Assembly: GCF_041890415.1 (NCBI RefSeq)
Contig: NZ_CP169056.1
Span: forward strand, 620,001 to 684,000
Length of the DNA: 64,000 nt
Source: Pseudoxanthomonas koreensis_A
Lineage (GTDB): Bacteria; Pseudomonadota; Gammaproteobacteria; Xanthomonadales; Xanthomonadaceae
Direction: 5' to 3'
Part shown: positions 1 through 10,131 of the stretch, piece by piece
Numbering within the stretch: position 1 is the stretch's first letter
Layout: each line of letters starts with the position of its first letter
Program-made: the position numbers and the translations under genes
The notes under the pieces: model-generated
The model's database searches: none
What the model was told of the DNA's origin: nothing
Seen by the model: only the letters and a program-made list of their open reading frames with translations

Positions 1-98
1 TGGACCTGGCGCGCGCCGAGGCCGAGCGGCTGGCCGCAGGCGCCGGTGGCATGCCACTGCACGCGCTGCTGCCCGCCCGCGACGACGCGCAGGAATGA
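1..98 (+). CDS. 3' end of an unidentified gene
   Basis: An open frame enters from the left edge (codons in phase with position 3) and stops at TGA 96-98. The visible C-terminus is about 31 residues, Ala/Arg-rich and ending LPARDDAQE. It lies on the same strand as ridA and recG. In Xanthomonads spoT often precedes ridA, but this tail does not look like the ACT domain that ends SpoT, so I do not assign it. Coding status rests only on the open frame and its position. Confidence 0.4.
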   Translation, partial: DLARAEAERLAAGAGGMPLHALLPARDDAQE

Positions 99-134
99 GC
101 GCGGCCGGCGCGCCGCGTGCGCCGCCGGCCAGGC

Positions 135-142
135 GCTAGAAT
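135..142 (+). promoter_or_regulatory. GCTAGAAT -10-like element upstream of ridA
   Basis: The octamer GCTAGAAT lies 28 bases before the ridA ATG. Its TAGAAT part matches five of six bases of the sigma-70 -10 consensus. The same octamer precedes rpmE2, gapA, pip and sufT in this window. No good -35 is visible. Promoter function is inferred. Confidence 0.5.
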
Positions 143-170
143 CGGAGCTCGTTCCATCACGGGAAACCCC

Positions 171-551
171 ATGTTCCAGATCGTCCAGACCGGGCACGCG
201 CCGGCGGCCATCGGCCCCTACTCGCAGGCCGTCCGCAGCGGCAACACCGTGTACTTCTCCGGCCAGATCCCGTTGCTGCCGTCCACCGGCGAAGTGGTCG
301 ACGGCGACATCACCGCGCAGGCGCGGCAGGTATTCGAGAACCTGCGCGCGGTCGCCGAGGCGGCGGGCGGTTCGCTTGACCGGTGCGTGCGCCTGGGCCT
401 GTACCTGACCGACCTGTCGCAGTTCGCCGCGGTCAACGCGGTGATGCAGGAGTACTTCACCGCACCCTTCCCGGCGCGCTCGACCATCGGCGTGTCGTCC
501 CTGCCCAAGGGCGTGGCGTTCGAGGCCGACGCAGTGATGGTGCTGGACTGA
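171..551 (+). CDS. ridA: RidA family 2-iminobutanoate/2-iminopropanoate deaminase
   Basis: The 126-residue product has the usual length for the RidA/YjgF/UK114 family. These trimeric cytosolic proteins hydrolyse reactive enamine/imine intermediates released by PLP enzymes such as threonine dehydratase. Visible family features are GPYSQAV near residue 17, the FSGQIPL strand, the conserved Arg in PARSTIGV near residue 105 that binds the substrate carboxylate, and the C-terminal acidic stretch FEADAVMVLD. I chose the ATG at 171 because family homology begins there; the same frame is open back to 117 but that part has no family similarity. The gene lies just upstream of recG, as in other Xanthomonads, and a GCTAGAAT promoter-like element lies 28 bases upstream. 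Confidence 0.95.
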   Translation: MFQIVQTGHAPAAIGPYSQAVRSGNTVYFSGQIPLLPSTGEVVDGDITAQARQVFENLRAVAEAAGGSLDRCVRLGLYLTDLSQFAAVNAVMQEYFTAPFPARSTIGVSSLPKGVAFEADAVMVLD

Positions 552-585
552 CCCGCATCGCCGGCCCCCGCAGGTGCACGCCGAC

Positions 586-2721
586 GTGAGCGCCACCCGG
601 CAGGCCGCACCCGCGCTGGCCGGCGGCGATACGCCGCTGGCGTCGCTGCGTGGAGTGGGCGATGCGATGGCGGCCAGGCTGGCCGCGCGCGGCCTGGTGA
701 CGGTGCAGGATCTGTGGCTGCACCTGCCGCTGCGCTACGAGGATCGCACCCGCCTTGAGCGGATCGTCGAGCTGCGCCCGGGCGTGCCGGCCCAGGTGGA
801 GGGCGTGGTCGAAGCGGTCGAGCGCGGTTTCCGCTATCGCCCGCTGCTGCGGGTCGCGCTGACCGACGATTCGCACGCCACCCTGGTCCTGCGCTTCTTC
901 CATTTCCGTGCGGCCCAGGCTGCGCAGTTCAGGCCAGGGGCACGACTGCGCTGCTACGGCACGCCGCGTCCGGGCCAGCACGGGCTGGAGATGGTCCACC
1001 CCAGCTACCGCCTGCTCGGCGATGAGCCCGCGCCTGCGCTGGGCGACACGCTCGACCCGGTCTATCCGGCAGTGGAGGGCGTGGGGCCGGCAACCCTGCG
1101 CCGCCTGATAGGCCAGGCCCTGGACCTGCTGCCCGATGCCGCCACCCTGGAACTGCTGCCTGCCGGGCTGGCCGGGCTGGCCGGATTGCCGGGGCTGCGT
1201 AATGCATTGCTTGCATTGCACCGTCCCGCGCCGGATGCGGACCTGGCGGCGCTGGCCGCCGGCACCCACCCGGCACAGCGCCGCCTGGCGCTGGAGGAGT
1301 TGCTGGCCCACCACCTGAGCCTGCGCCGGCAGCGGCTGGCGCAGCAGCGCCTGCGCGCGCGCGCGCTGGACGGCCCCGGCGTGCTGGCCCGGCGCCTGCT
1401 CGAGTCGCTGCCTTTCTCCCTCACCGGCGCGCAGCAACGGGTGTTCGCGCAGGTGCGGGAGGACCTGGCCCGGCCCTCGCCGATGCAGCGGCTGGTGCAG
1501 GGCGATGTCGGCTCGGGCAAGACCGTGGTCGCCGCGCTGGCAGCGGCCCTGGCGGTGGAGCGTGGTGCACAGGTCGCGCTGGCTGCGCCAACCGAGCTGC
1601 TGGCCGAGCAGCACCTGGCCAACCTGCGCGCGTGGCTGGAGCCGCTGGGCATCCGGGTGGCGTGGCTGGCCGGCAAGGTGACCGGCAAGGCGCGCACGCT
1701 TGCGTTGGCCGACGTGGCATCGGGCGAGGCGCAGGTGGTGGTCGGCACCCACGCGCTGATGCAGGAGGGCGTGGCGTTCCATGACCTGGCCCTGGTCATC
1801 GTCGACGAGCAGCACCGCTTCGGCGTGCAGCAACGCCTGGCCCTGCGCGACAAGGGCCCGGCGCACGGCCTGGTGCCGCACCAGCTGGTGATGACCGCCA
1901 CCCCGATCCCGCGCACCCTGGCGATGACGGCCTACGCCGACCTGGACGTATCGGCGATCGACGAATTGCCGCCCGGCCGCACCCCGGTGACCACGGTGGT
2001 GCTCAGTGCCGAGCGCAGGCCCGAACTGGTCGAGCGCATCCGCGCCGCCTGCGCCCAGGGGCGCCAGGCCTACTGGGTGTGCACCCTGATCGAGGAGACC
2101 GAGGAGGACGCCAGGCCGGGGCAGGGAGCCCGGCTGCAGGCGCAGGCCGCCGAACGCAGTTTCGAGCACCTGTCCCAGCAACTCCCGGGCGTGCGCGTGG
2201 GCCTGGTCCACGGGCGCATGAAGGCTTCGCAGAAGCAGGCGACGATGCGTGCGTTCAAGGACGGCGCGCTGGACCTGCTGGTAGCCACCACCGTGATCGA
2301 GGTCGGGGTGGACGTGCCCAATGCATCGTTGATGGTGGTCGAGAACGCCGAGCGCCTGGGCCTGGCCCAGTTGCACCAGTTGCGTGGCCGGGTCGGGCGC
2401 GGCGCGGCCGCTTCCAGTTGCGTGCTGCTCTACCAGCCGCCGCTGTCGGCCCTGGCGCGGCAGCGGCTGGAGGTGTTGCGCGGGACCGGCGACGGCTTCG
2501 TGATCGCCGAGAAGGACCTGGAACTGCGCGGTCCGGGCGAGTTGCTGGGCACCCGCCAGACCGGCCTGGCCGCCTTCAGGATTGCGGACCTGGCCCGGGA
2601 TGCGGGCCTGCTGCCGCAGGTCCATGCACTGGCCGACCACCTGCTGGCCCATGCCCCGGACGTGGCCGGGCGGGTGGTCGCGCGCTGGGTGGGCGGCGCC
2701 ACCCGCTACGCGTCCGCCTGA
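586..2721 (+). CDS. recG: ATP-dependent DNA helicase RecG
   Basis: RecG regresses stalled replication forks and branch-migrates Holliday junctions. The product of about 711 residues has the usual RecG layout: an N-terminal wedge/OB-fold domain (about 50-150), a Walker A motif GDVGSGKT near residue 306, the DEQH motif II near residue 407, the TATPIPRTLA motif III, and helicase motifs V/VI (TTVIEVGVDVPNA, QLRGRVGRG). A RecG-type C-terminal segment follows (ELRGPGELLGTRQ). I prefer the GTG at 586 because AGGTG at 572-576 sits about 9 bases before it as a ribosome binding site; an in-frame GTG at 574 is an alternative. It follows ridA by 34 bases and is probably co-transcribed. Confidence 0.95.
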   Translation: MSATRQAAPALAGGDTPLASLRGVGDAMAARLAARGLVTVQDLWLHLPLRYEDRTRLERIVELRPGVPAQVEGVVEAVERGFRYRPLLRVALTDDSHATLVLRFFHFRAAQAAQFRPGARLRCYGTPRPGQHGLEMVHPSYRLLGDEPAPALGDTLDPVYPAVEGVGPATLRRLIGQALDLLPDAATLELLPAGLAGLAGLPGLRNALLALHRPAPDADLAALAAGTHPAQRRLALEELLAHHLSLRRQRLAQQRLRARALDGPGVLARRLLESLPFSLTGAQQRVFAQVREDLARPSPMQRLVQGDVGSGKTVVAALAAALAVERGAQVALAAPTELLAEQHLANLRAWLEPLGIRVAWLAGKVTGKARTLALADVASGEAQVVVGTHALMQEGVAFHDLALVIVDEQHRFGVQQRLALRDKGPAHGLVPHQLVMTATPIPRTLAMTAYADLDVSAIDELPPGRTPVTTVVLSAERRPELVERIRAACAQGRQAYWVCTLIEETEEDARPGQGARLQAQAAERSFEHLSQQLPGVRVGLVHGRMKASQKQATMRAFKDGALDLLVATTVIEVGVDVPNASLMVVENAERLGLAQLHQLRGRVGRGAAASSCVLLYQPPLSALARQRLEVLRGTGDGFVIAEKDLELRGPGELLGTRQTGLAAFRIADLARDAGLLPQVHALADHLLAHAPDVAGRVVARWVGGATRYASA

Positions 2722-2780
2722 CCGCAGCCGCCGTGGCAGGGGCCGATTGCCCCTCAGCTTGCGCCGGAGGCCATTGGGCC

Positions 2781-2788
2781 GCTAGAAT
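2781..2788 (+). promoter_or_regulatory. GCTAGAAT -10-like element upstream of rpmE2
   Basis: GCTAGAAT lies 34 bases before the rpmE2 ATG. A TTGCGC hexamer 18 bases upstream of TAGAAT can serve as a -35. This is the best -35/-10 pair among the five copies of the octamer in the window. Confidence 0.55.
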
Positions 2789-2822
2789 GCCGGGCTTCGT
2801 TCCATTGCCAACGGTATGCGCC

Positions 2823-3071
2823 ATGAAGGCCGACATCCATCCTGATTACCGCGACGTCGTCTTCCATGACGTCACGTCCGATTTCAAGTTCCTGACCCGC
2901 TCGACCATGGCCGGCAGCGCCAAGGACACCGTGAAGTGGGAAGACGGCAACGAGTACCCGCTGGTGAAGCTGGAAATCTCCTCGGCCTCGCACCCGTTCT
3001 ACACGGGCAAGCACAAGGTCATGGACACCAGCGGCCGCATCGACAAGTTCCAGCGCCGCTACGCGCGCTGA
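2823..3071 (+). CDS. rpmE2: 50S ribosomal protein L31 type B
   Basis: An 82-residue protein starting MKADIHPDYRDVVFHD and containing SHPFYTGKHK and the C-terminal GRIDKFQRRY, all characteristic of bacterial L31. It has the insertion typical of the type B paralogue and lacks the CxxC zinc-binding pair of type A L31, so it should be the zinc-independent form. L31 binds the 50S central protuberance and helps bridge the subunits. The upstream element GCTAGAAT and the hairpin at 3121-3146 suggest a monocistronic unit. Confidence 0.95.
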   Translation: MKADIHPDYRDVVFHDVTSDFKFLTRSTMAGSAKDTVKWEDGNEYPLVKLEISSASHPFYTGKHKVMDTSGRIDKFQRRYAR

Positions 3072-3120
3072 GCCCGAGGCCGTCCCTGGCGGGCGGCCCG
3101 GCGATCGTATGCTGATCCGG

Positions 3121-3146
3121 GAACGGCCGCGCTTGCGCGGCCGTTC
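3121..3146 (+). terminator. Hairpin after rpmE2
   Basis: A perfect 11-bp stem, GAACGGCCGCG with CGCGGCCGTTC, and a CTTG loop lies 49 bases after the rpmE2 stop. There is only a short T run after it, so it is a probable rather than certain intrinsic terminator. Confidence 0.55.
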
Positions 3147-3229
3147 TGCCGTGCGCAGGACGGCGCAACGCGTGCCATCGGCAGGCCGAAACAGCGTGCG
3201 CGGGGCAGGCCGGGGTCCACGGGCTGTGC

Positions 3230-3235
3230 GATAAT
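3230..3235 (+). promoter_or_regulatory. Candidate -10 of the gltA promoter
   Basis: GATAAT, five of six matches to TATAAT, stands out in very GC-rich surroundings about 97 bases before the gltA start. No convincing -35 is seen. Confidence 0.35.
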
Positions 3236-3331
3236 TCCGGGGTTTCGCGGCCGCGGCCGCGGACTCCCCTCCCGCGTTGCCCGGGCGTACCCGCGCCGGC
3301 GCGGCGCCTACCCCACAGAGGAGCGCACACC

Positions 3332-4621
3332 GTGTCCAATCCCGACCAGGTCACGTTGAATGCCGGCGACAAGTCGGTGTCCCTGCCGGTACTCAAACCG
3401 ACCCTGGGCAACGGCTGCATCGACGTTTCGAAACTGACCAGGGAAACCGGTCTTTTCACCTACGACTCCGGCTTCACCGCCACCGCCAGCTGCAAGTCGG
3501 CCATCACCTATATCGATGGCGACAACGGCGTGCTGCTGTATCGCGGTTACCCGATCGAGCAGCTGGCCGAGCACTCCAGCTTCCTGGAAGTGGCCTACCT
3601 GCTGATGAACGGCGAACTGCCGTCAGCGGGCGAGTTCGAGAAGTTCGAAGACAAGGTGACGCATCACACGATGATGCACGAGTCGCTGAAGAACTTCCTG
3701 CAGGGCTTCAACTACGACGCGCACCCGATGGCCATGCTGGCCAGCAGCGTGGCCTCGCTGTCGGCGTTCTACCACGACACCCTGGACCTGGCCGACCCGG
3801 AGCAGCGCCGCCTGGCCGCGATCCGCCTGCTGGCCAAGATGCCGACCCTGGCCGCAGCGGCATACCGGTATTCGATCGGCTGGCCGATCCGCTACCCGCG
3901 CAACAACCTCAAGTACGTGGACCGCTTCCTGCACATGATGTTCGAAGTGCCCAGCGAGCCGCTGCAGCTCAACCCGGTGGTGGCCAAGGCGCTGGACCTG
4001 CTGTTCATCCTGCATGCCGACCACGAGCAGAACGCATCCACCTCCACGGTGCGCCTGGTCGGTTCCACCGGCGCCAATCCCTATGCCTCGGTGGCCGCTG
4101 GCATCACCGCGCTGTGGGGCCCCGCACACGGTGGCGCCAACGAGGCGGTGCTGAAGATGCTGGAGGAGATCGGCGACGCGAAGAACGTCGAGTCGGCCGT
4201 GGCCAAGGCCAAGGACAAGGAGTCGGGCTTCCGCCTGATGGGCTTCGGCCACCGCGTGTACAAGAACTTCGACCCGCGCGCCCGGATCATCCGCGAGATG
4301 ACCCACAAGGTGCTGGGCGAGCTGGGCATCGACGACCCGCTGCTGGAAGTGGCGTTGCGGCTGGAAGAGGCCGCGCTGAAGGACGACTACTTCATCCAGC
4401 GCCGGCTCTACCCGAACGTGGATTTCTACAGCGGCATCATCTACAAGGCGCTGAAGATCCCGACCGAGATGTTCACCGTCATGTTCGCCATCGGCCGCAC
4501 CGCCGGCTGGGTGGCGCACTGGCTGGAGCAGCAGGTGGACCCGGACGCCAGGATCGGGCGTCCGCGCCAGATCTACACCGGCTACGACAAGCGCGATTAC
4601 AAGGCCCAGGGCCAGCGCTGA
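3332..4621 (+). CDS. gltA: Citrate synthase (type II)
   Basis: Condenses acetyl-CoA and oxaloacetate to citrate at the entry to the TCA cycle. The 429-residue length is that of the hexameric, NADH-regulated Gram-negative enzyme. Catalytic residues are visible: His in GPAHGGANEA (about 266), His in GFGHRVYK, and Asp in NVDFYSG (about 364). The N-terminal NGCIDVSKLT and FTYDSGFTATASCKS segments are typical of the type II family. The GTG start at 3332 is supported by a GAGGAG ribosome binding site some 8 bases upstream. The gene stands alone, closed by a strong terminator at 4649-4681. Confidence 0.97.
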   Translation: MSNPDQVTLNAGDKSVSLPVLKPTLGNGCIDVSKLTRETGLFTYDSGFTATASCKSAITYIDGDNGVLLYRGYPIEQLAEHSSFLEVAYLLMNGELPSAGEFEKFEDKVTHHTMMHESLKNFLQGFNYDAHPMAMLASSVASLSAFYHDTLDLADPEQRRLAAIRLLAKMPTLAAAAYRYSIGWPIRYPRNNLKYVDRFLHMMFEVPSEPLQLNPVVAKALDLLFILHADHEQNASTSTVRLVGSTGANPYASVAAGITALWGPAHGGANEAVLKMLEEIGDAKNVESAVAKAKDKESGFRLMGFGHRVYKNFDPRARIIREMTHKVLGELGIDDPLLEVALRLEEAALKDDYFIQRRLYPNVDFYSGIIYKALKIPTEMFTVMFAIGRTAGWVAHWLEQQVDPDARIGRPRQIYTGYDKRDYKAQGQR

Positions 4622-4648
4622 GCCGGCCGGCCCGGCCTGCGTGACCAC

Positions 4649-4681
4649 GGACGCCCCGCCTTTGCGGGGCGTCCGTTTTTT
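4649..4681 (+). terminator. Intrinsic terminator of gltA
   Basis: An 11-bp perfect stem (GGACGCCCCGC / GCGGGGCGTCC) with a four-base loop is followed by GTTTTTT, 27 bases after the gltA stop. Textbook Rho-independent terminator. Confidence 0.93.
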
Positions 4682-4720
4682 CCCGGTTGCCGCAAGTGCA
4701 TTCCGCGCCGCAGGCACCTC

Positions 4721-4856
4721 CCCTGCAGGAGCCGGCCTGCAGGCGACCAGCTATCCGGATTGGCCGCCGCGATCCATCCGCCTTCGGGTTGCCGGCAAGG
4801 CCGGCTCTGCAATGGAGCAACTCCGCCGGTCGCCGGCAAGGCCGGTTCCTACAGGG
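4721..4856. repeat. Cluster of three REP-like palindromic units
   Basis: Three variants of an extragenic palindrome built on GTAGGAGCCGG-CTTGCCGGCGAC occur: one in plus orientation at 4721-4748 (diverged), and two in minus orientation at about 4789-4816 and 4829-4856. Such units are common in Pseudomonas and Xanthomonadaceae genomes and are mobilised by REP-associated transposases; no such transposase gene is in this window. The last unit overlaps the end of the leftward gene at 4849-5502 and supplies its TAG stop codon. Confidence 0.7.
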
Positions 4857-5502
4857 GGCGGGAGTCCTCGTAGGCGGCGATCTCTTCCTCGGCCAGCAGC
4901 TGGCGCAACCGGGCCAGCGAGGCGCGTGGCATCGGCCGCTCGTCGATGGCCGACAACGGCGCCTGGCGCACCGTGTCCAGCGGCAGCACCGCCACGTCGA
5001 AAGCCACCTCCTCGGCGACGAACAGCCATACCGGCGCGTCGATCGCACGGTGGCGGTCCAGGCGCATCCGGCGTTCGCGCGCCTGGGCGGGGATGCCGTG
5101 CAGGTCCAGGAAGTGGGCCACCGCGTCGGGGTCGTCCGCGTGCAGGTGCAGGTGCACCGGCGAGGCATCGTCGGCAGTGCCTTCGAGCACCGGCCCGACC
5201 AGCCGCGGCTGGAAATCGGCGAAGAATTCCAGCGCATGCGTGGCCGCCTCGCGCAGCCGCCGCAGCACGATGTCCTGGGCCTGGCCGAGGAAGATGCGCT
5301 GGTACTGGCGCAGCGCGTCCTCGATCTCGCGGTTGCGCGGCAGCGAGGCATCGTCGTGGATGCCCAGCCGGCCGGCGGCCTTGAGCTTGGCCTGGTGGTA
5401 GTCGCGGATGCCGCCCTCGGCCATCAGCCGGGCGGCCTCGTGGGCCAGGCGCTGGCGGCGCTCGCTGGTGCGGGTCTGGGCGTGCTGGCGGGCGCGGTGC
5501 AT
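4849..5502 (-). CDS. Conserved proteobacterial protein of unknown function
   Basis: A soluble, charged protein of about 217 residues without signal peptide or membrane segment. I chose the ATG at 5502 (MHRARQHAQTRTSERRQ) because the frame upstream is low-complexity Arg/Ala sequence. It starts with a basic helix followed by EAARLMAEGGIRDYHQAKLKAA, a pattern seen in an unnamed gammaproteobacterial family sometimes mislabelled as UDP-N-acetylmuramate-alanine ligase; nothing here resembles a Mur ligase. A His-rich piece (PVHLHLHADDPDAVAHFLDLHGI) and a strongly acidic/hydrophobic C-terminus follow. It lies 96 bases downstream of mrcA on the same strand and could be co-transcribed. The stop codon falls inside a REP-like unit. 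Function unknown. Confidence 0.75.
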   Translation of the reverse strand: MHRARQHAQTRTSERRQRLAHEAARLMAEGGIRDYHQAKLKAAGRLGIHDDASLPRNREIEDALRQYQRIFLGQAQDIVLRRLREAATHALEFFADFQPRLVGPVLEGTADDASPVHLHLHADDPDAVAHFLDLHGIPAQARERRMRLDRHRAIDAPVWLFVAEEVAFDVAVLPLDTVRQAPLSAIDERPMPRASLARLRQLLAEEEIAAYEDSRPL

Positions 5503-5598
5503 GGCGACACTCCCGTGACGAAGCCGCACCGACTGTAACGCACCGGCGTGACGGGTCAATCGACGCGCGCGGGCGATGGCCTGCGCGCGTCGCGGCAC

Positions 5599-8076
<2,478 letters not shown>

Positions 8077-8112
8077 CGAGCGGGTTTCCGATTGCAGATT
8101 TTGCGGCCGCAG

Positions 8113-8118
8113 AGTATA
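8113..8118 (-). promoter_or_regulatory. Candidate -10 of mrcA
   Basis: On the minus strand the sequence reads TATACT, five of six matches to TATAAT, 36 bases before the mrcA start. The -35 region is GC-rich and weak. Confidence 0.4.
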
Positions 8119-8217
8119 GATGAGCGCAGGACCTGGCCGGGGGGCGGGCCCGGGGAGAGCGGCAGGGCATATCCACCTTTGCGTGACGGGCATCGCAGCC
8201 TGATTCGCAGGGGGGTG

Positions 8218-8247
8218 TTGCCAAGTCGGAAAAAGTCGTTATTTAAT
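8218..8247 (+). promoter_or_regulatory. Candidate pilM promoter
   Basis: TTGCCA at 8218-8223 is followed after 16-18 bases by an AT-rich stretch, TATTTAAT, which can hold the -10. It lies 50-80 bases before the pilM start in the mrcA-pilM divergent gap. I found no sigma-54 GG-N10-GC element. Confidence 0.4.
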
Positions 8248-8296
8248 GTACGGGCACAGGTAGTGCGTCCAAGTGCCCGTCGGCAGGGGAGAAACC

Positions 8297-9355
8297 GTGG
8301 GGCTCATCCCGAAAAGCCAGTCGCCGCTGATCGGCGTCGACATCAGTTCGACTGCGGTCAAGCTGCTGCAGCTGTCGCGCAGCGGCAACCGTTATCGCGT
8401 GGAGCACTACGCGGTCGAGCCATTGCCACCCAATGCGGTGGTCGAGAAGAACATCGTCGAGGTCGAGGCGGTGGGTGAGGCCATTCGCCGCGCCGCCACC
8501 CGGTCCGGCACCCGGATCAAGCATGCCGCCGCGGCGGTGGCCGGTTCGGCGGTGATCACCAAGATCATCCCGATGCCTTCCGACCTGGACGAGGGCGACA
8601 TGGAAGCCCAGGTCGAACTCGAGGCGGTCAACTACATCCCGTACCCGATCGAGGAAGTGAACCTCGACTTCGAGGTGCTCGGGCCCATGCCCAACAACCC
8701 GGAAATGGTCCAGGTGCTGCTGGCTGCCTCGCGTTCGGAGAACGTCGAGCTGCGCCAGTCGGCACTGGAGCTTGGCGGGCTGACGGCCAAGGTGATGGAT
8801 GTGGAAGCGTTCGCGGTTGAGAACGCCTTCGCCCTGATCGCCGATGGCCTGTCGGTGGGCCGCGAGGGCGTGGTCGCGCTGGTCGACATCGGCGCCACCA
8901 TGACCACCCTCAACGTGCTGCGCGACGGCCGCAGCCTCTACAGCCGCGAGCAGGTGTTCGGCGGCAAGCAGCTGACCGACGAGGTCATGCGCCGCTACGG
9001 CCTGACCTACGAGGAAGCCGGCCAGGCCAAGCGCCAGGGCGGCCTGCCGGAGGCCTACGAGGTCGAGGTGCTGGAGCCGTTCAAGGAAGCCACCGTCCAG
9101 CAGATCAGCCGCCTGCTGCAGTTCTTCTACGCCGGCAGCGAGTTCAACCGGGTCGACCAGATCGTCCTGGCCGGCGGCTGCGCGGCCATCGTCGGCCTGC
9201 CCGAGATGGTCGAGGAGCAACTGGGCGTGCCCACCCTGGTGGCCAACCCGCTGGCGCAGATGACCCTCGGTCCGCGCGTGCAGGCCCATGCCCTGGCCCA
9301 GGATGCGCCGGCGCTGATGATCGCCACCGGCCTGGCCCTGAGGAGCTTTGACTGA
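8297..9355 (+). CDS. pilM: Type IV pilus assembly protein PilM
   Basis: A 352-residue actin-like ATPase-fold protein that sits on the cytoplasmic face of the type IV pilus machine and binds the N-terminus of PilN. The start of the fold (LIGVDISSTAVKLLQL, a phosphate-1 motif) and DIGATMTTLNVLRDG (phosphate-2) and LAGGCAAIVGLPEMVE (adenosine motif) are visible. I chose the GTG at 8297, which has GGGGAG about 6 bases upstream; an upstream in-frame GTG at 8273 lacks this. First gene of pilMNOPQ; its TGA overlaps the pilN ATG. Confidence 0.95.
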   Translation: MGLIPKSQSPLIGVDISSTAVKLLQLSRSGNRYRVEHYAVEPLPPNAVVEKNIVEVEAVGEAIRRAATRSGTRIKHAAAAVAGSAVITKIIPMPSDLDEGDMEAQVELEAVNYIPYPIEEVNLDFEVLGPMPNNPEMVQVLLAASRSENVELRQSALELGGLTAKVMDVEAFAVENAFALIADGLSVGREGVVALVDIGATMTTLNVLRDGRSLYSREQVFGGKQLTDEVMRRYGLTYEEAGQAKRQGGLPEAYEVEVLEPFKEATVQQISRLLQFFYAGSEFNRVDQIVLAGGCAAIVGLPEMVEEQLGVPTLVANPLAQMTLGPRVQAHALAQDAPALMIATGLALRSFD

Positions 9356-10131
9356 TGGCCCGGATCAACCTATTGCCGTGGCGCGCCGAGCGCCGCAAGC
9401 AGCGCCAGCGCGAGTTCCAGAGCATGCTGGGATTGGCCGCCCTTGGCGGCCTGCTGCTGTCATTCCTGGTCTGGTTCCACTACGACCGGCAGATCAGCGG
9501 CCAGCACGAGCGCAACAGCTTCCTCGAAGACCAGATTGCCCAGGTCCAGAAGCAGAACGAGGAAATCAAGGAGCTGGACGCCAAGAAGGACCGGCTGCTG
9601 GCGCGCAAGAAGGTGATCGAGGAACTGCAGGCCAACCGCTCGCAGATGGTCCACCTGTTCGATTCGCTGGTGCGCACCATCCCGGATGGCGTGATCCTGA
9701 CCTCGCTCAAGCAGGAAGGCGAAGTCCTCACCCTGCAGGGCAGTGCCCAGTCCAACGCCCGGGTCAGCAGCTACATGCGCAACCTCGAGGGTTCGGGCTG
9801 GATGACCAAGCCTGACCTGTCGATCATCGAGGCGCGCAAGGACGACAAGACGGCGTCGAGCGGCCGCACCCTGCCGTACGACTTCACCCTCAAGGTGCGC
9901 CTGGCCAACCCGACCACCGACGAGGACGGCAACCCGATCACCGATCCGGATGCGCAGGCCGCGGCCCTGGCCGCAGCCCAGGAGGCGGTGGCCGCGGAAG
10001 AGGGCCCTGCCGCCGCACCGGCTGGATCCGAGACGGCCCCGGCCACTGAAACAGCGCCCGCCGATGACGCGCCGCAGGAGCCGGCACCGGCTTCCGAGCC
10101 GGCCACGACCCAGGGGAGCCCGGCGTCATGA
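9355..10131 (+). CDS. pilN: Type IV pilus assembly protein PilN
   Basis: A 258-residue inner-membrane protein beginning MARINLLPWR, the conserved PilN tail that docks into PilM. One transmembrane helix follows (about residues 25-42), then a coiled coil (about 48-95) and a ferredoxin-like periplasmic domain. The last roughly 60 residues are an Ala/Pro/Glu low-complexity extension (AQEAVAAEEGPAAAPAG and onward) beyond the usual end of PilN. The start overlaps the pilM stop by one base and its end overlaps pilO by four. Confidence 0.95.
   Translation: MARINLLPWRAERRKQRQREFQSMLGLAALGGLLLSFLVWFHYDRQISGQHERNSFLEDQIAQVQKQNEEIKELDAKKDRLLARKKVIEELQANRSQMVHLFDSLVRTIPDGVILTSLKQEGEVLTLQGSAQSNARVSSYMRNLEGSGWMTKPDLSIIEARKDDKTASSGRTLPYDFTLKVRLANPTTDEDGNPITDPDAQAAALAAAQEAVAAEEGPAAAPAGSETAPATETAPADDAPQEPAPASEPATTQGSPAS

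Noticed and set aside
1..98. Assignment of the left-edge fragment to spoT
   Set aside because: Gene order would suggest it, but the tail lacks ACT-domain sequence, so I left the gene unnamed.
457..2652. A 731-codon minus-strand open frame opposite recG
   Set aside because: Antisense to a well-supported helicase; its composition (Gln, His, Gly, Arg) is the typical shadow of GC-rich codons.
8200..8296. Possible sigma-54 promoter for pilM
   Set aside because: The gap has no GG-N10-GC pair with TGGCAC/TTGC context; a sigma-70-like pair explains it better.
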